Below the pieces are notes generated by a model. The model saw only the letters and a program-made list of their open reading frames with translations. It did no database searches and was not told the DNA's origin. This document shows, one piece after another, positions 56,942 through 64,000 of a stretch of DNA of 64,000 nucleotides. The position numbers and the translations under genes were made by a program. Every line of letters starts with the position of its first letter. Positions within the stretch are counted from its first letter, which is position 1. Source of the stretch: RU20A sp042610495 (GTDB lineage: Bacteria > Pseudomonadota > Alphaproteobacteria > Rhizobiales > Rhizobiaceae); the NCBI RefSeq assembly GCF_042610495.1, contig NZ_JBHGAP010000007.1:62001-126000 (forward strand), read 5' to 3'.

Positions 56942-58150
56942 ATGATGACCGAAGCCTTTATCTGTGCCTATATCCGCACGCCCATCGGCCGTTTCGGCGG
57001 GGCTCTTTCTTCCGTGCGCGCCGACGATCTCGGTGCCGTTCCGCTGAAGGCCCTGCTGGCCGCGTATCCGACCGTCGATTTCGAGGCGGTGGACGATGTC
57101 ATCTACGGCTGCGCCAACCAGGCGGGCGAAGACAACCGCAACGTCGCGCGCATGTCGCTGCTGCTCGCCGGCCTGCCGGTCTCGGTGACGGGCACGACCA
57201 TCAACCGCCTGTGCGGCTCGGGCATGGATGCCGTCATCACGGCGGCCCGCGCCGTGAAGTCGGGCGAAGCCGAGCTGGTCATTGCCGGCGGCGTGGAATC
57301 GATGAGCCGCGCGCCCTTCGTCATGCCGAAGGCCGAGACGGCGTTTTCCCGGCATGCCGAGATCCACGACACCACCATCGGCTGGCGCTTCGTCAACCCG
57401 TTGATGAAGAAGCAGTATGGCGTCGATTCCATGCCGGAAACCGGCGATAACGTCGCCATCGACTTCAAGATCTCCCGCGAGGACCAGGACGCCTTTGCCG
57501 TGCGCAGCCAGGCCAAGGCAGCCGAAGCGCAGGCCAATGGCCGTCTGGCGAAGGAAATCACGCCGGTCAGCGTTGCCCAGAAGAAGGGTGATCCCCTGCT
57601 CGTGGATCGCGACGAGCACCCGCGCGCGACCTCGATCGAGGCGCTGGCCAAGCTGAAGCCGGTCAACAAGATCGAGGGCGGCACGGTCACGGCCGGCAAC
57701 GCCTCCGGTGTCAACGACGGCGCGGCGGCCCTCATCATCGCGTCCGAAGCCGCGGCAAGGAAGCACGGTCTGACGCCGATTGCCCGCGTCATCGGCGGTG
57801 CCACGGCCGGTGTTGCCCCGCGCATCATGGGCTTCGGCCCCGCACCCGCGTCGAAGAAGCTTTTGGCGCGTCTCGGGCTGACGCAGGACCAACTCGACGT
57901 CATCGAACTCAACGAAGCCTTCGCCTCCCAAGGCCTGGCGACGCTGCGGGATCTCGGCATTGCCGACGATGACCCGCGCGTCAACATCAACGGTGGCGCC
58001 ATCGCGCTCGGCCACCCGCTCGGCATGTCCGGCGCGCGCATCACCGGCACGGCAGCGCTGCAGCTTGCGCTGTCGGGCGGCCGCTACTCGCTGTCCACCA
58101 TGTGCATTGGCGTCGGCCAGGGCATCGCGGTCGCGCTCGAACGGGTCTGA
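56942..58150 (+). CDS. pcaF: 3-oxoadipyl-CoA thiolase
   Basis: 402 residues (or 401 from the second ATG). Thiolase with nucleophilic Cys about 91 in NRLCGSGMDAV, GGVESMSRAPFV, NEAFASQ, GHPLGMSGARI (His) and the C-terminal acid/base Cys in MCIGVGQGIA. Cleaves 3-oxoadipyl-CoA to succinyl-CoA and acetyl-CoA. AAGGA lies five to eight bases before the two candidate starts. Ends the pcaIJF operon; the 118-bp gap to pcaQ (convergent) shows only a weak GC dyad. Confidence 0.96.
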   Translation: MMTEAFICAYIRTPIGRFGGALSSVRADDLGAVPLKALLAAYPTVDFEAVDDVIYGCANQAGEDNRNVARMSLLLAGLPVSVTGTTINRLCGSGMDAVITAARAVKSGEAELVIAGGVESMSRAPFVMPKAETAFSRHAEIHDTTIGWRFVNPLMKKQYGVDSMPETGDNVAIDFKISREDQDAFAVRSQAKAAEAQANGRLAKEITPVSVAQKKGDPLLVDRDEHPRATSIEALAKLKPVNKIEGGTVTAGNASGVNDGAAALIIASEAAARKHGLTPIARVIGGATAGVAPRIMGFGPAPASKKLLARLGLTQDQLDVIELNEAFASQGLATLRDLGIADDDPRVNINGGAIALGHPLGMSGARITGTAALQLALSGGRYSLSTMCIGVGQGIAVALERV

Positions 58151-58268
58151 TCCGGGCGCGTCTGAGCCGGGCGGCTCAACCGCTTCCGTCCCATCGCCTC
58201 GTGTGATGGCGGCACCGGCGACGTGAACGGCACGCCTGTCAGAGACTGTCGCGTTTCCAGACAGGCTC

Positions 58269-59201
58269 TCAGGCCGCCGTTCCGTGGCGGGCCGCCTCGC
58301 GGATGGCGTCGATCATCATCGCGAGCGAGGCCGGAACCAGAGTGTCGGTCCGCATGGTCAGGCCCACGGGACCGCGGGTGTCCGCGGTGTCGAAGGGCAG
58401 GACGGAGAGCGTCCCTGTCACGACATCGCCCGCGACCACGCCTTCTGAAATGATCCACACCGCATCGCTCATGCGCACATAGGCGCGGCCGAAGGCATCC
58501 GAGACCGTCTCGATCTGGGTGGGCGGCATGGCGATGCCCTGCGCGATGAGAAACTGCTCGACGATCGGCCGGATGACCGAATTGCGGGTCGGGACCAGCA
58601 TCGGGTAGGCCGAAAGCTCCGCGAAGGCGTCGGCCGCCGGCGAGAGCAGCGCATGGCCCGGCCGGACGACGAACACCACCCGCTCGGAATAGAGATGTTC
58701 GAAGGTGAGGCCGGTCATCTTTTCCGGTGCCGCCAGACGCCCGACGACCAGATCGAGATCGCCCTGGCGCAACTGTTCCAGCAGGATGGCATTTTCCCCG
58801 GTGACGATCTTCACCGGCGCACCGGCCGCGTCGATGAGAAATCGTGTCATCGCATGCGGCATGATGCGTGCCGATACCGTCGGCAGGGCACCGATGCGGA
58901 CCGGCGGGCCGGACTGCGCGGCCTCCCGCGAGACGGCGTCGATCGCCTGGCGCAGCGTGGCCATCGTCGCGCCCGCATGGCGCAGGAAAATCTCGCCCAG
59001 CCGTGTCGGGCGGATGCCGCGCCCCTCGCGCTCGAAGAGATCGACGCCGAGCACCTCTTCCAGCTCCCTTATGGTCTTTGTCACCGCCGGCTGACTGACA
59101 TGCAATACCTCGGCCGCGCGGATCACGCTCTTCAGTCGCGCGACCTCGACGAAGGCTTGCAGATGCCGGAGCTTGATGCGGGGGTCGATCAGGAAAGCCA
59201 T
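58269..59201 (-). CDS. pcaQ: LysR-family activator PcaQ
   Basis: 310 residues. Helix-turn-helix in LRHLQAFVEVARLKSVIRAAE and QPAVTKTIRELEEVLG (the first written as LRHLQAFVEVARLKS then VIRAAE), closely resembling rhizobial PcaQ. Divergent from the pca(DC)HGB operon, which PcaQ activates with beta-carboxy-muconolactone-type inducers in Agrobacterium. ATG at 59201 is used; a TTG three codons upstream is possible. The likely PcaQ box overlaps this start codon, suggesting self-repression. Confidence 0.93.
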   Translation of the reverse strand: MAFLIDPRIKLRHLQAFVEVARLKSVIRAAEVLHVSQPAVTKTIRELEEVLGVDLFEREGRGIRPTRLGEIFLRHAGATMATLRQAIDAVSREAAQSGPPVRIGALPTVSARIMPHAMTRFLIDAAGAPVKIVTGENAILLEQLRQGDLDLVVGRLAAPEKMTGLTFEHLYSERVVFVVRPGHALLSPAADAFAELSAYPMLVPTRNSVIRPIVEQFLIAQGIAMPPTQIETVSDAFGRAYVRMSDAVWIISEGVVAGDVVTGTLSVLPFDTADTRGPVGLTMRTDTLVPASLAMMIDAIREAARHGTAA

Positions 59202-59215
59202 AACCGCCAAGTTAT
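59200..59215. promoter_or_regulatory. PcaQ-box-like dyad
   Basis: ATAACCGCCAAGTTAT is a 5-6-5 inverted repeat (ATAAC/GTTAT) resembling the rhizobial PcaQ box (ATAACC, four bases, GGTTAA) recalled from Sinorhizobium work. It overlaps the pcaQ start codon and sits 70 bp before pcaDC, a typical LysR activator position. Confidence 0.6.
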
Positions 59216-59285
59216 AGAAGAGGAGGAAAATCTCATTTTACTTAACCGGAATGATCTTGCAATGTCCGGACAAGAGGAGTGAGCC

Positions 59286-60497
59286 ATGAACTTTCTGCAA
59301 ATCGACGATACGGCCATCCACTACCGGGCCGTCGGGCTTGCACCGGGCAAGCCGGTCATTGCCTTCGTCAATTCGCTCGGCACGGATTTTCGCATCTGGG
59401 ACGCCGTCATGGACGAAATTGGCGATGCCTATGCCTATGTGCTTCATGACAAGCGCGGCCATGGCCTGTCCGGCACGGGCACGCCTCCCTATACGATCGA
59501 GACCCACGCGGACGATCTCGTCGCCCTTCTCGACCACCTGAAGATCGGCAAGGTGATTGTCTGGGGCCTGTCGGTCGGCGGCCTCATTGCGCAGGCCATC
59601 GCCGTCGCGCATCCCGAGCGCGTCGCGGCCCTGGTTCTTTCGAACACCGCCGACAGGATCGGCACGGCCGAGATGTGGAACGCCCGCATCGACGCCATCG
59701 GCGCGCAGGGTCTTGCGAGCCTGGTCGATCCCGTCATGGAGCGCTGGTTCACGCCCGCCTTCCGCCGCGACGACAATGCGCTCTATGCCGGGGCCCGCGC
59801 CATGCTGGTCCGCCAGCCGGCGGACGGCTATTGCGGCACCTGCGCGGCGATCCGCGATGCCGACTATACCGAGGCCGTGACCCGTATTGCCGTGCCGACG
59901 CTTTGCGTGGCCGGCGATCAGGACGGATCGACGCCCTCTGATCTGGTGAAGGCCCTGTCCAGGCGCATTGCCGGCAGCCGTTTTGCAGAGATTGCCGGGT
60001 GCGGCCACATTCCCTGCCTTGAACAGCCGGCGGCCTACGCCGCCGTGGTTGCAGATTTCCTGAAGAGCGTTCTCGTAGCAGGGTCTGCAACGGCGCCCGT
60101 GGATCGTTACGGCCAGGGTATGGTGACGCGCCGCGCGGTGCTTGGCGATGCGCATGTGGACCGCGCCAGCGCGCAGGCCACGGTCTTCGACCAGCCGTTC
60201 CAGACATTGATCACCGAAGCCGCCTGGGGCACCGTCTGGTCCGGCGACCGCTGGACGAAGCGCGAGCGCTCGAACGTGACCATAGCGCTTCTCGCCGCCC
60301 TTGGCCATTACGACGAGGTGGCCATGCATGTCAGGGCGACGGCGAACACGGGCGCGACCGAAGAGGATATCCGCGAGGCCTTGATGCATGTGGCGATCTA
60401 TGCCGGCGTACCGGCGGCGAACCACGCCTTCAAGATTGCCAAGCAGGCGCTGGCAGACCGGACCGCATCCTCCCAGCAGAAGGAGCAGACGACGTGA
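59286..60497 (+). CDS. pcaL: Fused 3-oxoadipate enol-lactonase / 4-carboxymuconolactone decarboxylase (PcaD-PcaC, PcaL-type)
   Basis: 403 residues, one uninterrupted frame. Residues about 1-262 are an alpha/beta hydrolase lactonase: HDKRGHGLS, nucleophile elbow WGLSVGGLIA (Ser about 97), CVAGDQDGSTP (Asp) and GCGHIPCLEQP (His). A short linker (about 265-275) leads into the carboxymuconolactone decarboxylase domain (about 275-395: RRAVLGDAHVDRA, ITEAAWGTVWSGD, HVAIYAGVPAANHAF). It performs two consecutive steps, decarboxylation and lactone hydrolysis, to beta-ketoadipate. Agrobacterium and Sinorhizobium are described with separate pcaD and pcaC; the fused form is best known from actinobacteria as PcaL. 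GAGGAG precedes the ATG. GTGA overlap with pcaH. Confidence 0.94.
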   Translation: MNFLQIDDTAIHYRAVGLAPGKPVIAFVNSLGTDFRIWDAVMDEIGDAYAYVLHDKRGHGLSGTGTPPYTIETHADDLVALLDHLKIGKVIVWGLSVGGLIAQAIAVAHPERVAALVLSNTADRIGTAEMWNARIDAIGAQGLASLVDPVMERWFTPAFRRDDNALYAGARAMLVRQPADGYCGTCAAIRDADYTEAVTRIAVPTLCVAGDQDGSTPSDLVKALSRRIAGSRFAEIAGCGHIPCLEQPAAYAAVVADFLKSVLVAGSATAPVDRYGQGMVTRRAVLGDAHVDRASAQATVFDQPFQTLITEAAWGTVWSGDRWTKRERSNVTIALLAALGHYDEVAMHVRATANTGATEEDIREALMHVAIYAGVPAANHAFKIAKQALADRTASSQQKEQTT

Positions 60498-61234
60498 GCA
60501 ATCGACCCCCTGAAACCGGCCCGTTCTTCGCACGCGACCGCGACCTGCAGCCGCCGGCCTATGCGCCCTGGTACAAGACCACTATCCTCAGGTCCCCCCA
60601 GCGTGCGCTGATTTCGCTGGAAGGCACCAAAAGCGAAATCACCGGACCGGTTTTCGGCCATTCGCTCCTGAACCCGCTCGATAACGATCTGATCCTCAAC
60701 TATGCCCGGCCCGGCGAAATGCCGATCGGACCGCGCATCCTCGTGCATGGCCGTGTGCTCGACCAGCGCGGCGTCGGTGTGGCCGGAGCGCTTCTCGAAT
60801 TCTGGCAGGCCAATGCCGGCGGCCGCTACCGCCACAAGAAGGAAAGCTATCTCGCGGCCGTCGATCCGAATTTCGGCGGTGTCGGCCGCACCATTACCGA
60901 CGAGAATGGCGCCTACTGGTTCAAGACCATTCTGCCCGGCCCCTATCCCTGGCCGAACGGCGTGAACGACTGGCGCCCGGCTCATATCCACTTCTCGGTC
61001 TTCGGCCATGGCTTTCAGCAGCGGCTGATCACGCAGATGTATTTCGAAGGCGATCCGCTCATCTGGCGGTGCCCGATCGTCAAGACCATTCCGGACGAGG
61101 ATGCCATTCGCCGTCTGATCGCACCGCTGGACATGAATGCCGCGATCCCGATGGACATGCGGGCCTACAAGTTCGACATCGTGCTGCGCGGGCGCCGCTC
61201 AACCTTCTTCGAGAACCGCCCGGAGGGCAACTGA
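60494..61234 (+). CDS. pcaH: Protocatechuate 3,4-dioxygenase beta subunit
   Basis: 246 residues from a GTG overlapping the pcaL stop, with AGGAG eight bases before. The non-heme Fe(III) ligands are visible: Tyr in GGRYRHKK, Tyr in GPYPWPNG, and the two His in WRPAHIHFS. Opens the ring of protocatechuate to beta-carboxy-cis,cis-muconate. Forms heteromers with PcaG, which follows after one base. Confidence 0.96.
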   Translation: MSNRPPETGPFFARDRDLQPPAYAPWYKTTILRSPQRALISLEGTKSEITGPVFGHSLLNPLDNDLILNYARPGEMPIGPRILVHGRVLDQRGVGVAGALLEFWQANAGGRYRHKKESYLAAVDPNFGGVGRTITDENGAYWFKTILPGPYPWPNGVNDWRPAHIHFSVFGHGFQQRLITQMYFEGDPLIWRCPIVKTIPDEDAIRRLIAPLDMNAAIPMDMRAYKFDIVLRGRRSTFFENRPEGN

Positions 61235-61235
61235 C

Positions 61236-61856
61236 ATGGTGCAGCCTCTCGACTACCTCAAGGAAAGCGCCTCCCAGACGGCCGGCCCCTATGTCCACAT
61301 CGGCTGCGCGCCGAATTTCGTCGGCATCCACGGCGTCTTCGAGCGCGATCTCGGTGCGGGCAAGCTTTATGACGACGCGGCGACCGGCACGCGGATCACC
61401 ATTCGCGGCACGGTGTTCGATGGCGGCGGCTATCCGCTGAAGGATGCGCTGGTGGAGATCTGGCAGGCGGACGCCGCCGGGCTCTACAACAGCCCGAGCG
61501 AGACCGGCGGCGCCGCCGACCCCCATTTCATCGGCTGGGGCCGCTCGCCGGGCGACATGGACACCGGCGAATTCGTCTTCGAGACCATCAAGCCGGGTCG
61601 GGTCGCCTTCAAGGACGGCCGCTGGATGGCGCCTCATGTCACGTTCTGGATCGTCGCGCGCGGGATCAATATCGGCCTGCACACGCGGATGTATTTCCCC
61701 GAGGAAAGCGCCGCCAACGCGCAGGATCCCGTACTGGCCCGCATCGAGCACAAGGACCGGATCGCAACCCTCATCGCAAAGCCCGAGGGCGAGAACGCCT
61801 ATCGTTTCGACATTCGCCTGCAGGGCGACGGCGAAACCGTGTTCTTCGACATCTGA
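61236..61856 (+). CDS. pcaG: Protocatechuate 3,4-dioxygenase alpha subunit
   Basis: 206 residues. Intradiol dioxygenase fold without iron ligands: SASQTAGPYVHIGCAPN (substrate-pocket segment), LVEIWQADAAGLYNSP, GRWMAPHVTFWIVARGINIG and HTRMYFPEE. It contributes to the active site with PcaH. Start at 61236 chosen from gene spacing and family N-terminus. Six bases to pcaB. Confidence 0.96.
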   Translation: MVQPLDYLKESASQTAGPYVHIGCAPNFVGIHGVFERDLGAGKLYDDAATGTRITIRGTVFDGGGYPLKDALVEIWQADAAGLYNSPSETGGAADPHFIGWGRSPGDMDTGEFVFETIKPGRVAFKDGRWMAPHVTFWIVARGINIGLHTRMYFPEESAANAQDPVLARIEHKDRIATLIAKPEGENAYRFDIRLQGDGETVFFDI

Positions 61857-61862
61857 TCCGCC

Positions 61863-62945
61863 ATGAGCCTCTCGCCCTTCGATCATCCCTTCCTGTCCGG
61901 TCTCTTCGGCGATGCCGAGGTCGCGGCGCAGTTTTCGGCAGAGGCCGACATTGCCGCCATGGTTCGCTTCGAGCGGGCCTTGGCGCTGGCGGAAGCGGAA
62001 TGCGGTGTTCTCGATGCCGACATCGCGACGGCGATTGATGCGGGGCTTGCCGGTTTTTCGCCTGATATGGCGGGGCTTGCCGATGGCGTGGCAAACGACG
62101 GCGTCGTCGTTCCCGCCCTCGTTCGGCAGATGCGGGCTGCTGTGGGGGGTCCGGCGGGGGAGAAAGTACATTTCGGCGCTACGAGCCAGGATGTGATCGA
62201 CACCAGCCTGATACTGCGCCTGAAGGCCGCGACCGAGGGGCTCGATGTCAGGCTTGCGGATGTGATCGGCGACCTCGATGGTCTTCTGGAGCGGGACGGA
62301 AGCCGCCTGCTGATGGGCCACACGCGCATGCAGGCCGCTATCGACATTCATGCGGGCGACCGTCTGGGTGCCTGGCGCGCACCGCTGGAGCGGACACGCT
62401 CGCGTCTTGCGCTGTTTGCCGTCGATGGCTTCGCGGTGCAGTTCGGCGGCGCGGCGGGAACGCTGGAGCGCTTCGGCGACGCCGGGCCGTCCGTGCGCGC
62501 CGCGCTCGCTAGCCGCCTCGGTCTGTCTGACCGCGCGCAGTGGCACAGCCAGCGCGACGCGATGGCCGAGTTCGCCGGGCTTTTGTCGCTGGTAACCGGC
62601 AGCCTCGGTAAGGTCGGACAGGATATTGCGCTCTTGGCCCAGGCCGGTGGCGAGATCAGCCTTGCCGGCGGCGGCGGGTCATCGGCCATGCCGCACAAGC
62701 AGAACCCGGTTGCCGCAGAGCTGCTCGTCACGCTGGCGCGCTTCAACGCGGTACAGATTTCCGCGCTCCACCAGTCGCTGGTCCATGAGCAGGAGCGCTC
62801 GGGCGCGGCGTGGATGCTGGAGTGGATGACATTGCCACCCATGGTCATGGCGACCGCGACGGCCTTGCGGACCGCACATCGGCTGTTTGGTGATCTCAGG
62901 CGTATCGGGCGGGAGCCCGGAGAGGCAGGGGATCATCTGAACTGA
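61863..62945 (+). CDS. pcaB: 3-carboxy-cis,cis-muconate cycloisomerase
   Basis: 360 residues, fumarase/aspartase superfamily. HFGATSQDVIDTS (about 99-111, catalytic block) and GGSSAMPHKQNPVA (about 275-288, the superfamily signature). Shorter than the roughly 450 residues of Pseudomonas PcaB but in line with rhizobial ones (about 350). Makes 4-carboxymuconolactone. Last gene of pca(DC)HGB. No strong ribosome site, probably coupled to pcaG. Confidence 0.94.
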   Translation: MSLSPFDHPFLSGLFGDAEVAAQFSAEADIAAMVRFERALALAEAECGVLDADIATAIDAGLAGFSPDMAGLADGVANDGVVVPALVRQMRAAVGGPAGEKVHFGATSQDVIDTSLILRLKAATEGLDVRLADVIGDLDGLLERDGSRLLMGHTRMQAAIDIHAGDRLGAWRAPLERTRSRLALFAVDGFAVQFGGAAGTLERFGDAGPSVRAALASRLGLSDRAQWHSQRDAMAEFAGLLSLVTGSLGKVGQDIALLAQAGGEISLAGGGGSSAMPHKQNPVAAELLVTLARFNAVQISALHQSLVHEQERSGAAWMLEWMTLPPMVMATATALRTAHRLFGDLRRIGREPGEAGDHLN

Positions 62946-63266
62946 CCTGCGAACATCGCATTGATGCGTTTGGCAAGAGGCAGGCCCCGGCCCGGGCTCT
63001 CTCCTGCTATGCGTTGATATAATTGAGTATTTGGACTGTCTGTGCTTGGAAAATCGCTGAGAAATGCTGCTTTTCGTTCTCCTCAAGCGTTGACTCTGAA
63101 ATGAACTAACTGGTACAAACATTCATCGGTCGGGTTCGGGGCGGCTTGGGAGAGCTCATTCGAAACACAACCCGGCAGAACAAGGGAGCGTTCGAAGCCC
63201 TCGGGTCGCGAACGGGAGACGGCTGAAACACCGTCTCATGCCTGGCCGAGAGGCCGTGGAGGAACC
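62946..63266. promoter_or_regulatory. Intergenic region upstream of the amino-acid transporter operon
   Basis: 321 bp without a gene. A GC-rich dyad near 62979-63006 lacks a T-run and is only a possible terminator for pcaB. Near 63091 TTGACT with TACAAA 18 bp later could be the promoter for the transporter operon. GGAGG sits just before its start at 63267. Confidence 0.4.
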
Positions 63267-63935
63267 ATGTCTTACAGTCTCGATTTCTCGGTGGTCATCG
63301 ATCGCCTGCCTGAGTTGCTTGTTGCGTGTCTCGCCACCATCGGTCTGGCGATTGCCGGCATGTCGCTGGCGACCGTCATCGGCGTTCTTGGCGTCGTGGC
63401 GCGCCGGTCTCGCTTCAAGCTGCTGCGCGGTCTGGTCATCGGCTTCGTCGAGCTGATCCGCAACACGCCCTTCCTGGTGCAGATCTTCTTCATCTTCTTC
63501 GCGCTGCCCCAACTTGGGCTGCGCCTCAATCCGACGACGACCGCCATTATCGCGCTTGCGCTGAATGGTGGCGCCTATGCGATCGAGATCATCCGCGGCG
63601 GTGTGGATGCCATTCCCAAGGGGCAGGTCGAGGCCGGTCTCGCGCTGGGCCTCGGCCGCGCGCAGATCTTCCGCCACATCATTCTCAAGCCGGCGCTGCG
63701 GGCGGTGTATCCCTCGCTCACCAGCCAGTTCATCATGCTGACGCTGACAACGTCGGTCTGCACCTCGATTGCGGCCTACGAGCTGACCTCCGTCGCCCAG
63801 AAGATCGAGGCCGACACCTTCCGGTCCTTCGAGGTCTATTTCTCGATCACGCTGCTCTACCTCGTGATTTCGTCGCTGATGATGGGCGTGTTCGGCCTCA
63901 TCTCGCGCATCTCCTTCAGCTATCCGGTCAAGTGA
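63267..63935 (+). CDS. Polar amino-acid ABC transporter permease (HisM/GlnP family)
   Basis: 222 residues, about five membrane helices. Family blocks: VELIRNTPFLVQIFFIFFAL (about 62-81), ALALNGGAYAIEIIRGGVDAI (broken as ALALNGGAYAIEI and RGGVDAI) and the EAA loop GLALGLGRAQIFRHIILKPAL. Works as one half of the membrane channel for a glutamine, glutamate, histidine or similar amino acid. First gene of its transcript; the second permease follows after 10 bp. Confidence 0.92.
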   Translation: MSYSLDFSVVIDRLPELLVACLATIGLAIAGMSLATVIGVLGVVARRSRFKLLRGLVIGFVELIRNTPFLVQIFFIFFALPQLGLRLNPTTTAIIALALNGGAYAIEIIRGGVDAIPKGQVEAGLALGLGRAQIFRHIILKPALRAVYPSLTSQFIMLTLTTSVCTSIAAYELTSVAQKIEADTFRSFEVYFSITLLYLVISSLMMGVFGLISRISFSYPVK

Positions 63936-63945
63936 GGGCAGGACA

Positions 63946-64000
63946 ATGGCTACCATCGGTCCCAACGAACTGTTCTTCCTGATGCAGGGCCTGAAGTGGA
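63946..64000 (+). CDS. Second amino-acid ABC permease (5' fragment, cut by window end)
   Basis: The ATG at 63946, with AGGGCAGGA just upstream, opens a frame reading MATIGPNELFFLMQGLKW to the edge of the window. The N-terminus matches the second permease of HisQM/GlnP-type operons (…LLQGLxWT). The ATPase and binding-protein genes are probably beyond the window. Confidence 0.7.
   Translation, partial: MATIGPNELFFLMQGLKW

Overview
ORGANISM. The window is GC-rich alphaproteobacterial chromosome, almost certainly Rhizobiaceae. The evidence is a pyc–expR-like–ndvA order like that of Sinorhizobium/Ensifer, a full-length NdvB/ChvB-type cyclic beta-1,2-glucan synthase, and rhizobial-style pca operons with PcaQ and an IclR-type PcaR. 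The genus cannot be fixed from the sequence alone. I found no tRNA, rRNA, CRISPR array, insertion sequence or phage gene. LAYOUT. (1) 1–1600: DeoR regulator and a truncated MFS transporter. (2) 1700–6100: pyruvate carboxylase (pyc, TTG start) and an ExpR-like LuxR protein. (3) 6300–21800: an envelope-glucan region with the exporter ndvA, the synthase ndvB and an OpgC-type glucan acyltransferase. A divergent katG/oxyR peroxide-defence pair lies inside it. (4) 22000–28400: LysR regulator divergent from an ALDH7-type semialdehyde dehydrogenase, then a cytochrome P450 coupled to an LpxL-like acyltransferase, and a convergent GldA-like dehydrogenase. (5) 28575–39144: an operon of hydantoinase/oxoprolinase subunits (hyuB, hyuA) joined to a Pot-type ABC importer, behind a MalT-like LuxR regulator and a perfect 18-bp palindrome. 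(6) 39287–47872: RpiR regulator divergent from a dipeptide ABC transporter, a VanX/DdpX D-Ala-D-Ala dipeptidase and a D-amino-acid dehydrogenase, which together look like a D-alanyl-D-alanine scavenging pathway. (7) 48026–54259: six tightly packed minus-strand genes whose families match, step for step, the cytidine-diphosphoramidate pathway known from the Campylobacter jejuni capsule (glutamine kinase, cytidylyltransferase, class I amidotransferase/hydrolase, APS-kinase-like CDP-phosphoramidate kinase, methyltransferase). They are led by a TagF/CDP-glycerol-transferase-like protein. (8) 54591–62945: complete lower protocatechuate (beta-ketoadipate) pathway, pcaR/pcaIJF and pcaQ/pca(DC)HGB, with pcaD and pcaC fused into one gene and with recognisable PcaR and PcaQ operator-like sites. 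(9) 63267–64000: start of a polar amino-acid ABC transporter operon. HOW IT WORKS TOGETHER. Region 3 builds, exports and probably acylates periplasmic cyclic glucans. Regions 5, 6 and 8 are catabolic modules, each with its own regulator. Region 7 is the most unusual: a self-contained P–N bond pathway with a transferase whose chemistry (CDP-X donor, CMP leaving group) suits phosphoramidate transfer to a surface polymer or other acceptor. All functional calls are from reading motifs, lengths and gene order; no database search was run.
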